Positions 1-4,810 of a DNA stretch of 6,157 bases are shown in pieces; the first letter of the stretch is position 1; each line of letters begins with the position of its first letter. The notes under the pieces are model-generated. The model saw only the letters and a program-made list of their open reading frames with translations, was not told the DNA's origin and searched no databases. This DNA comes from an uncultured Collinsella sp. Its GTDB lineage: Bacteria > Actinomycetota > Coriobacteriia > Coriobacteriales > Coriobacteriaceae. The position numbers and the translations under genes are program-made. Location of the stretch: the NCBI GenBank assembly GCA_900547505.1, contig URGY01000110.1, positions 1 through 6,157 of the forward strand, in the 5' to 3' direction.

Positions 1-49
1 ACGAGATGCAGCGTAGTCTCGTGGGCTCGGAGATGTGTATAAGAGACAG
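1..49 (+). other. Nextera i7-side adapter (technical sequence)
   Basis: These bases are not genomic. Positions 1-7 match the end of the Illumina P7 primer, 8-15 (gcagcgta) are an 8-base i7 index, 16-30 are the Nextera read 2 linker, and 31-49 are the 19-bp Tn5 mosaic end. From memory, the index is the reverse complement of Nextera XT N721. Genomic sequence starts at about position 50. The comEC reading frame therefore stops here for a technical reason and not because the gene is broken. Confidence 0.98.
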
Positions 50-521
50 CCCCGACCTTGAGCTCGCGGTCAAACGATAGGCGAACCGTTGCCAGGTTCT
101 TACCGTCCGCGCGTGCCTCGCAGGTATAGGAATACACGTCGTCGTTTATGGATGGATCACCCTGCACGACAAACTCGAGGCTGCTTGCCGCTCGACCATC
201 GAGCGCCTTCGAGGCACTCAGCGTGCCCACAGCCCACCACACCGAGACGACCGCTCCCGCCACAAGACCGACGGACGCGGCATACAGCCACCGCTTCCAA
301 GGGGCAAGCCACGCACAAGATTGAGCCAGCACAACGAATACCGCCGCCGCAACGGGGATGGCCCAAAGCGGCCCGACCGCCGAAGCCCGCTCCCACAGCA
401 GCGCATCGGCGGCCACGTTGAGCACCAAGGCGCAGCTCATGCACATGCCGGCACACAGGGCCATCGTCCACGGCATCAGAGGCCGCGGAGGCATCACACG
501 CTCGCGCTCGGTCGCACTCAT
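50..521 (-). CDS. comEC: ComEC-type DNA uptake channel, N-terminal part (3' end cut by contig end)
   Basis: The frame opens at ATG 521 and stays open for 157 codons to the adapter junction; no stop is reached. The visible protein starts MSATERERVMPPRP, followed by three hydrophobic stretches at about residues 16-38, 49-72 and 78-101. A polar segment starting near residue 105 (SLEFVVQGDPSI at 114-125) looks like the start of the soluble N-terminal domain that ComEC proteins carry after their first membrane helices. ComEC is the inner-membrane channel that passes single-stranded DNA into the cell during transformation; its competence core and nuclease-like domains would lie beyond the window. 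The start overlaps the comEA stop as ATGA, with no strong ribosome binding site, so translation is probably coupled. ATG at residue 10 is an alternative start. The call rests mainly on position after comEA and membrane topology; a different polytopic protein is possible but less likely. Confidence 0.8.
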
Positions 522-1231
522 ACGCAGATGGAATCTTTGATTTTGGCAAGCTTCTTCTCGCCGATCCCCGACACACGCATCAGATCGTCAACCGAGGCAA
601 AAGCACCGTTCTTTGTCCGCTCATCGATAATCGACTGGGCCATGGAGGGACCGATGCCCGAAAGCGTCTGCAGCTCTTCTGCGCTTGCCGTATTGATGTT
701 TACTAGGCCTGTTGCGCCACCCGCGCCCGATGATGCGGAAGCCCCACCATCAACACCAGCTTCCGCTATGGACGCCTGCTGCTCCCCTACCGTTGGAACG
801 TGAATCTTCTGTCCATCGACGACCTTAGATGCCCGATTGAGCCCCGTAACGTCTGCCTCGGGCGCCAGCCCGCCGGCGGCATCAATCGCCTGAGCCACCC
901 GCGCGCCGTCCTTGAGACGATATACGCCGGGCGACACAACGGCGCCATCAACATCGACATAAACCTCTGCCGCGGCAGACGCCTTAGGCGAAGAGTCTTC
1001 GGATGTCTTTCCGCTCGAAGCATCGCCGGATCCCGGCTCCACCAACGAGCCCGAACCATCAGTGTGCTCAAAAGACACGCCGCTGGCACCGCCGCCAAGG
1101 TTCGCCATCGCCAGTCCACTCGCCATCGCAATGACGACCAGTATAGCAATCACCACTGCCTTATGACAGAGCAGCTTGTCCGCCAAGCGGTCCATCCGTT
1201 TGACCCGTTCGTGTTGTTCGCGCTGCGCCAT
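518..1231 (-). CDS. comEA: ComEA-like competence DNA receptor (SLBB + helix-hairpin-helix)
   Basis: This 237-residue protein is a membrane-anchored DNA-binding protein of the ComEA family, which holds incoming double-stranded DNA at the cell surface and passes it to ComEC. A charged N-terminus is followed by one membrane helix at about 25-45, a Ser/Gly/Asp-rich linker (46-88), an SLBB domain at about 90-146 (VYVDVDGAVVSPGVY, ending GQKIHVP), a second Gly/Ser/Ala linker (147-174), and a C-terminal HhH domain at 175-237. That domain begins LVNINTASAEEL and has both hairpin motifs, SGIGP at 191-195 and SGIGEKK at 221-227. The ATG at 1231 is chosen because GGGAGG lies 7 nt upstream; frames starting at 1309 or 1252 would run over that site. 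Size and domain order are normal for Gram-positive ComEA. It overlaps comEC by 4 nt and is separated from thiI by a terminator, so it begins a comEA-comEC unit. Competence in this organism is inferred, not shown. Confidence 0.93.
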   Translation of the reverse strand: MAQREQHERVKRMDRLADKLLCHKAVVIAILVVIAMASGLAMANLGGGASGVSFEHTDGSGSLVEPGSGDASSGKTSEDSSPKASAAAEVYVDVDGAVVSPGVYRLKDGARVAQAIDAAGGLAPEADVTGLNRASKVVDGQKIHVPTVGEQQASIAEAGVDGGASASSGAGGATGLVNINTASAEELQTLSGIGPSMAQSIIDERTKNGAFASVDDLMRVSGIGEKKLAKIKDSICV

Positions 1232-1238
1232 AGCAAAA

Positions 1239-1244
1239 CCTCCC
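1239..1244 (-). promoter_or_regulatory. Ribosome binding site of comEA
   Basis: GGGAGG on the minus strand ends 7 nt before the ATG at 1231. It decides the start, because the same frame continues upstream with other possible initiators. Confidence 0.85.
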
Positions 1245-1286
1245 AACAACATCGTGTCAGGAAAAGAGTCCTGCAACAGCCATTCT

Positions 1287-1327
1287 CCAAAACCGGTTTT
1301 CGCGGTCAAACCAAAAGCCGACCAAAA
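1287..1327. repeat. Palindrome and three CCAAAA boxes in the comEA leader
   Basis: A perfect 12-bp palindrome, AAAACCGGTTTT, occupies 1289-1300. The plus strand carries CCAAAA at 1287, 1311 and 1322, so starts are 24 and 11 nt apart, close to whole turns of the helix. It lies between the candidate promoter and the comEA start. It could be a regulator binding site or chance in an A/T-richer leader; no specific regulator is recognised. Confidence 0.35.
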
Positions 1328-1336
1328 CCTTGCGAA

Positions 1337-1366
1337 ATAATGTCCATTTATTCAGGCACACGTCAG
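1337..1366 (-). promoter_or_regulatory. Candidate comEA-comEC promoter
   Basis: On the minus strand CTGACG (1366-1361) and CATTAT (1342-1337) are separated by 18 nt, each matching four of six bases of the sigma-70 consensus. The site lies after the thiI terminator and would give a leader of about 100 nt before comEA. The match is weak; the need for a promoter somewhere in 1232-1400 is better supported than this exact site. Confidence 0.3.
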
Positions 1367-1400
1367 CAAATGAGCACTTAGTCGCAAAATGCCCAGATAG

Positions 1401-1434
1401 CAAAAGACCGACGATGCAAGCGCATCGTCGGTCT
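1401..1434 (-). terminator. Rho-independent terminator after thiI
   Basis: A perfect 13-bp inverted repeat (1405-1417 with 1422-1434) closes on a 4-nt loop. On the minus strand the stem is followed by a short T run (1405-1402, the first T being in the stem). It starts 10 nt after the thiI stop codon, so it ends the mihF-gmk-rpoZ-thiI transcript. The T run is short, but the long GC-rich stem is strong. Confidence 0.85.
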
Positions 1435-1444
1435 ATGCACAAAT

Positions 1445-2689
1445 TTACTCGTGATCTTGGTAAATCTCACGCGGAGCAAGCTCCGAATGTTTACGTTTTA
1501 AGGTCTTAGGGGCCTTATACGTGTTGCTCTCGAAGTCGATGTACTCGGTCTGCTTGAGCAGGCGCTCGATCATCTCCTCGTGATCGAACAACTCCCAGGC
1601 CTCATGCACGGCATCGAGTTTAGCGTGCGTCTCGGGACGGCGCGGCATAAACAGCGTGCAGCAGTCGGGAGCGGCCTCAGTCGAGATATCGAACGTACCG
1701 ATCTCCTCGGCGCGCGCGATGATCTCCTGCTTGTCCGAACCGATGAGAGGACGGAACACGGGGATCTTCACGGCCTCGTTGACGGCCATGATGTTCTCAA
1801 GCGTTTGAGAGGCAACCTGCCCAAGCGATTCGCCCGTAACGATGGCCTTGGCGCCCTCGATGTGTGCAATGCGCTCGGCAACCGAATACATAATGCGGCG
1901 ATACATGATCACGCGAAGGTTGCTGGGACAGGTGACCGAAATCTCACGCTGGCAGTCGCCAAACGGCACCACGTACAGGCGGCCGATCTGGACACCCGGC
2001 TCAAGCGCACGGATGATATCCTGCACCAAATACTCGCTCGTATCGGGCGTCTGCGGACGACCGGAAAAATGTACCGGCACGCACACCGCACCGCGACGCG
2101 CGAGCATCCAGGTCGCCACCGGAGAATCGATACCCGACGACAGCAGCGTCACGACCTTGCCGGCAGAACCCACCGGCAAACCGCCCACGCCGCGCTCGGA
2201 GCGCGCGTACACATAAACGCTACCCTGGACCACCAATACGTGCACCATCGCATCGGGGTCGTGCATTTGAACCTTTTTATCGGGGAAGGCCTCACACAAC
2301 ACCTCGCCCACCTGACGATTGATGTCTATCGAGGTGAGCTCATAGTCGGTATTGGAGCGCTTGGCGTGCACCTTAAACGAATCGAAGGAACCAAACTCGC
2401 GCAGCGCCTTGACGGCGGCGGCACAGTACTCCTGAGGGTCGCGATTGGTGTGATACGCCAAAGACACGCGAGCAACGCCGGGAACGGTGCGAATGACACG
2501 CGCCGCCTCGTCGGCCTGATGCTCGTTAAAGGTCACGAGGATATAACCGGAAATTCGAGACACGGCATTCACGGAAAAGGCGGCCAAGGCCGCCTTGATG
2601 TTATCCATGAGGATATGCTCAAAATGTGCGCGGTTCTTACCCTTCAGTCCAACCTCGTGATAGTGGACCAGGCAGACGCGAGCCGCCAT
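1445..2689 (-). CDS. thiI: ThiI, tRNA 4-thiouridine synthase / thiamine thiazole sulfurtransferase, no rhodanese domain
   Basis: This 414-residue enzyme uses ATP to adenylate uridine 8 of tRNA and then inserts sulfur as 4-thiouridine; family members also supply sulfur for the thiazole of thiamine. A ferredoxin-like segment (about 1-60, with HEVGLKGKNR at 11-20) is followed by a THUMP RNA-binding domain to about 165 and a PP-loop ATPase domain from about 178. Other landmarks are TGESLGQVASQT (285-296), the conserved region around 308-320, and PDCCTLFMP (341-349), whose C343/C344 are candidates for the catalytic cysteine. The C-terminal rhodanese domain of the 482-residue E. coli enzyme is absent, as in many Gram-positive forms, so sulfur probably comes directly from a cysteine desulfurase; none is in the window. 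The PP-loop reads SSGIDSP (184-190), where SGGIDSP is usual. ATG follows the rpoZ stop with no gap; only a weak AAGG lies upstream, suggesting coupled translation. Confidence 0.96.
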   Translation of the reverse strand: MAARVCLVHYHEVGLKGKNRAHFEHILMDNIKAALAAFSVNAVSRISGYILVTFNEHQADEAARVIRTVPGVARVSLAYHTNRDPQEYCAAAVKALREFGSFDSFKVHAKRSNTDYELTSIDINRQVGEVLCEAFPDKKVQMHDPDAMVHVLVVQGSVYVYARSERGVGGLPVGSAGKVVTLLSSGIDSPVATWMLARRGAVCVPVHFSGRPQTPDTSEYLVQDIIRALEPGVQIGRLYVVPFGDCQREISVTCPSNLRVIMYRRIMYSVAERIAHIEGAKAIVTGESLGQVASQTLENIMAVNEAVKIPVFRPLIGSDKQEIIARAEEIGTFDISTEAAPDCCTLFMPRRPETHAKLDAVHEAWELFDHEEMIERLLKQTEYIDFESNTYKAPKTLKRKHSELAPREIYQDHE

Positions 2690-2971
2690 TTAGGCTTCAG
2701 CAACCTTGTGGCCGAGCGCCTTCTCGTAACGGGCCTCATCGTAAGAGATGTCGCCGTCGACAATCTCGTCCATAGCCATCGAGATGGTATCGGCACCGGA
2801 AAGCCCGATGGTAATGTCATCAACATCCTGGACGGCAAGCACGCGGTTGTGCTGGCCACGCAGCATGCTATTGATGTCGCAGGCGCGCTTGGAGGCAAGC
2901 GAAGCGAGCAAGAAGCGGTTGTGATCGGTCTTCTCCAGAAGATCGTCAATGCAAGGCTTTACAACGGACAC
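2690..2971 (-). CDS. rpoZ: DNA-directed RNA polymerase omega subunit
   Basis: The 93-residue product is the omega subunit, which clamps the beta-prime C-terminus and helps RNA polymerase assemble. The conserved core is clear: PCIDDLLEKTDHNRFLLA (6-23) followed by SKRACDINSML (27-37), matching the omega pattern of an N-terminal helix, an (N)RF/L segment and an R-A-x-x-I/L-N helix; the C-terminal third is the usual variable tail. The start is GTG at 2971, 5 nt after the gmk stop, with GAGG overlapping that TGA; no better initiator exists between the gmk stop and the conserved region. The N-terminus MSVVKP lacks the MAR motif that forms part of ppGpp site 1 in proteobacterial omega. The TAA is followed immediately by the thiI ATG in the same frame. 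Confidence 0.95.
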   Translation of the reverse strand: MSVVKPCIDDLLEKTDHNRFLLASLASKRACDINSMLRGQHNRVLAVQDVDDITIGLSGADTISMAMDEIVDGDISYDEARYEKALGHKVAEA

Positions 2972-2976
2972 GGACC

Positions 2977-3546
2977 TCAGATCCTTTCATGCATATCGAG
3001 AACGCGAACGAGCTCATCGGTCGCGCGGTCGAGATCGTCATTCACCACGACGTCGTCGTAGCGGTCAGCAAGGGCAAGCTCATCGGCGGCGTTTGCCATA
3101 CGCAGCTCAATCGTCTCGGGCGTCTCGGTACCGCGACCGACTAGACGCTCGCGAAGCACCTCGAGCGAAGGCGGCTTGATAAAGATCAGCACGGCCTCGG
3201 GGAAACGCTCCTTCACCTGCAGGGCACCCTGGACATCGATCTCCAGAATCAGAGACGCGCCCGAGGCGAGCTTGGATGTGACCTCGCTCACCAACGTGCC
3301 GTAGCAGTTACCGTGGACCTCGGCCCACTCAACAAACTCACCGTTTGCCACGCGGCGGTCGAACTCCTCGCGCGTCAGAAAAAAGTAGTTGACGCCGTCG
3401 ACCTCACCTTTGCGTGGTGCTCGCGTGGTAGCCGAAACCGTCAGGCCCAGGTTCGAGCGGCGCTCGCGCACACGAGTGACGAGCGTACCCTTGCCTGCGC
3501 CTGACGGTCCAGAAATCACAAAGAGCTTGGAATCCTGAGCGCTCAC
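2977..3546 (-). CDS. gmk: Guanylate kinase
   Basis: This 189-residue cytosolic enzyme phosphorylates GMP to GDP with ATP and is essential for making and salvaging guanine nucleotides. The P-loop is GPSGAGKGT (13-21). The GMP-binding region includes SATTRAPRKGEVDGVNY (38-54), with the Thr-Thr-Arg and Tyr residues of the family, and E73-x-A-x-V-H-G-N-x-Y-G (73-83). EIDVQGA (102-108) and the lid region RGTETPETIELRM (138-150) follow. Length is normal. The start must be the GTG at 3546, because the mihF stop TAA abuts it in the same frame and no other initiator precedes the P-loop. It has no strong ribosome binding site of its own, so translation is likely coupled to mihF. The neighbours mihF and rpoZ are its usual partners in Actinomycetota. 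Confidence 0.98.
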   Translation of the reverse strand: MSAQDSKLFVISGPSGAGKGTLVTRVRERRSNLGLTVSATTRAPRKGEVDGVNYFFLTREEFDRRVANGEFVEWAEVHGNCYGTLVSEVTSKLASGASLILEIDVQGALQVKERFPEAVLIFIKPPSLEVLRERLVGRGTETPETIELRMANAADELALADRYDDVVVNDDLDRATDELVRVLDMHERI

Positions 3547-3855
3547 TTATTTGGTCAGCTGCTCGAGGAGCTGCTCGCGCTGACGGACGCCGAGGCCCTG
3601 GACGCGACGGGTAGCGGAGATACCGAGCTCCTCCATGATCTTGGCGGCCTTGGCCTTGCCATAACCAGGGAGAGACTCGATGAGGGTGGAAACCTTCATG
3701 CGGGAAGCGATGGGGTCATCGGAGTTGAGCACGGACTCGAGGGACTTCTCGCCCTTCTTGATCTGCTCGCGAAGCTCAGCGCGGGCGTGACGTGCGGCAG
3801 CAGCCTTCTCAAGAGCCTGCTTGCGCTGCTCATCGGTAAGCTGAGGGAGTGCCAT
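3547..3855 (-). CDS. mihF: Actinobacterial integration host factor (mIHF)
   Basis: The 102-residue basic protein starts MALPQLTDEQRKQALEKAAA and ends near GLGVRQREQLLEQLTK, which I recognise as the mIHF/sIHF family of Actinomycetota, unrelated to the HU-fold IHF of proteobacteria. Family members bind DNA with little sequence preference, bend or compact it, and affect supercoiling and gene expression; mycobacterial mIHF was found as a host factor for phage L5 integration. A long basic N-terminal helix (about 7-35) precedes a helix-two-turn-helix core whose DNA-contacting segment is LPGYGKAKAAKIMEELGI (62-79), followed by ATRRVQGLG (81-89). ATG at 3855 is chosen because GGAGG lies 5 nt upstream; the frame is open to 3942 but that stretch contains the promoter. 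First gene of its transcript; its TAA abuts gmk. Confidence 0.96.
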   Translation of the reverse strand: MALPQLTDEQRKQALEKAAAARHARAELREQIKKGEKSLESVLNSDDPIASRMKVSTLIESLPGYGKAKAAKIMEELGISATRRVQGLGVRQREQLLEQLTK

Positions 3856-3860
3856 TCGTA

Positions 3861-3865
3861 CCTCC
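3861..3865 (-). promoter_or_regulatory. Ribosome binding site of mihF
   Basis: GGAGG on the minus strand ends 5 nt before ATG 3855. It fixes the mihF start at MALPQL, although in-frame ATG codons lie further upstream (3942 and 3900). Confidence 0.88.
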
Positions 3866-3895
3866 AAAAGTTGGGTTATATCTGATTCAATGATT

Positions 3896-3927
3896 GGCAT
3901 TTTAGCACGTAGAACGTACAAAATGCC
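3896..3927 (-). promoter_or_regulatory. Probable mihF promoter (extended -10) inside a 32-nt dyad
   Basis: On the minus strand TGC-TAAAAT (3907-3899) is an extended -10 element: a TGn followed by five of six consensus bases. No good -35 exists at the right distance, which suits this promoter type. Transcription would start near 3892, giving a leader of about 35 nt. The element sits inside an imperfect inverted repeat: arms GGCATTTT (3896-3903) and AAAATGCC (3920-3927), then six more pairs (3905-3910 with 3914-3919, one wobble when read as RNA), a 3-nt centre (3911-3913) and one unpaired base (3904). There is no T run after it, so it looks more like an operator than a terminator. Confidence 0.55.
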
Positions 3928-3942
3928 CAATCGCGGCTCCAT

Positions 3943-3971
3943 AGGTTAGACGATACCCGCAAAAAGTGCAA
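3943..3971 (-). promoter_or_regulatory. Weak alternative promoter upstream of mihF
   Basis: On the minus strand TTGCAC (3971-3966) and TAACCT (3948-3943) are exactly 17 nt apart. The boxes match three and four of six consensus bases. It would start transcription near 3936, upstream of the dyad, placing the whole dyad in the leader RNA. Low confidence; the extended -10 site nearer mihF looks better. Confidence 0.25.
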
Positions 3972-3990
3972 TATACTGCGCCCAAAGTTA

Positions 3991-4048
3991 AGCCCCTGAC
4001 CTGCGATTCCACACAAAGGATGGGAAAGTTTACGCAGGCACAGGGGCT
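3991..4048 (-). terminator. Long GC-rich inverted repeat after pyrF, probable terminator or structured RNA
   Basis: The outer stem is 8 bp (3991-3998 with 4041-4048); after a 1-by-2-nt internal loop comes a 6-bp stem (4000-4005 with 4033-4038), all perfectly complementary. The remaining 27-nt loop can form a short TTCC/GGAA helix (4007-4010 with 4023-4026). It begins 45 nt after the pyrF stop and precedes the mihF promoter, which fits a transcript end. However, the minus strand has no clear T run after the stem (TAACTTTGGG), while the plus strand has ATTTTG, and the loop is long for a simple terminator. Confidence 0.5.
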
Positions 4049-4093
4049 ATTTTGTGCTAATGAGACCCAAAAGTGGTGACTTAGGGGAATCTT

Positions 4094-4810
4094 TTAGGCG
4101 ACGTTTTCGACCAGCTCAGCGACAATAGCGTCAAAGGCGGCAACCGGATCGTCGGCGCCGGTGATGGGACGGCCCACCACAATGTGGCTTGCGCCACGCT
4201 CGATAGCCTGGGAAGGCGTCGCCACGCGGGACTGGTCACCAAGGGCGGCACCCACCGGACGCACGCCCGGAGTCACGATCAGGGCATCGGGACCCAGCAG
4301 CTCACGCATGTCGTGAGCCTCCATCGGCGAGCACACGATACCGTCGATGCCGTTGGCCTGAGCGAGCTTTGCCAGGCGGGCGGCCTCCTCGGCCACGGGC
4401 GACTCGACGCCGATCTCGCTCAAGGCATCCTGGTTCATGCTCGTGAGCACGGTGATGGCGACGAGCTTGGCGCGGTCCTCGCGCGCCTCCTCGGCGCCCT
4501 CGCGGCAGGCAGCGAGCATGGCGCCCGAACCCAAGCCGTGGACCGAAAGCAGATCGGCACCGGCAAGCGAGGCCGAGCGGGCGGCACCGCGAACCTGATG
4601 CGGAATATCATGGAACTTGAGGTCAAGGAAGACCTTAAAGCCCAGGTCCTTGAACGTCTTGACGATCTCAGGACCCTCAGCGTAATAGAGCGTCATGCCA
4701 ACCTTGAGCCAGGCGGCATGGCCCGAAAGCTCGTGGGCAAGCTCGAGCGCACGCTCACGGTCGCAGTCGAGAGCGACGATTACGCGGTCGCGGGCATCGG
4801 TCTCTAGCAT
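4094..4810 (-). CDS. pyrF: Orotidine 5'-phosphate decarboxylase
   Basis: This 238-residue TIM-barrel enzyme removes the carboxyl group of OMP to give UMP, the last step of de novo pyrimidine synthesis. All hallmarks of the short bacterial (group 1) form are present: VALDCD at 12-17, catalytic K36, the active-site signature DLKFHDIP at 63-70 (D63, K65, D68), TPGVRP at 180-185, GDQSR at 191-195, and the phosphate-binding VVGRPIT at 211-217. Length is typical. This differs from the longer group 2 enzyme of mycobacteria. The ATG at 4810 overlaps the last 7 nt of pyrD (4804-4810), with TAGGTG about 9 nt upstream as a moderate ribosome binding site. It is the last gene of the pyr operon seen here, followed by the inverted repeat at 3991-4048. 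Confidence 0.98.
   Translation of the reverse strand: MLETDARDRVIVALDCDRERALELAHELSGHAAWLKVGMTLYYAEGPEIVKTFKDLGFKVFLDLKFHDIPHQVRGAARSASLAGADLLSVHGLGSGAMLAACREGAEEAREDRAKLVAITVLTSMNQDALSEIGVESPVAEEAARLAKLAQANGIDGIVCSPMEAHDMRELLGPDALIVTPGVRPVGAALGDQSRVATPSQAIERGASHIVVGRPITGADDPVAAFDAIVAELVENVA

Noticed and set aside
31..49. A transposon end paired with 6116-6134, suggesting a composite mobile element
   Set aside because: The two 19-bp inverted ends are the Tn5 mosaic ends of the sequencing kit, flanked by linkers and index bases; they are technical and not an insertion element.
157..576. A 139-codon minus-strand frame overlapping comEC and the end of comEA
   Set aside because: It is Cys/Arg/Gly-rich in the wrong phase. 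The phase starting at ATG 521 gives three hydrophobic helices and fits comEC, so this frame is a shadow.
1257..1442. A 61-codon minus-strand frame in the thiI-comEA spacer
   Set aside because: It runs through the terminator hairpin and the candidate promoter, has no ribosome binding site that I can see, and matches nothing I recognise.
1580..3061. A 493-codon open frame on the plus strand opposite thiI, rpoZ and part of gmk
   Set aside because: It is antisense to three clear genes, shows no recognisable domain, and is rich in His/Arg/Leu/Thr as expected from the complement of high-GC coding sequence. Long antisense frames are common in such genomes.
3856..3942. N-terminal extension of mIHF to an in-frame start at 3942
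   Set aside because: The extension covers the promoter and dyad, does not resemble the family, and the GGAGG site supports the start at 3855.
4184..4807. A 207-codon plus-strand frame opposite pyrF
   Set aside because: It is an antisense shadow of pyrF, in the same relative phase as the other antisense frames, with no independent support.
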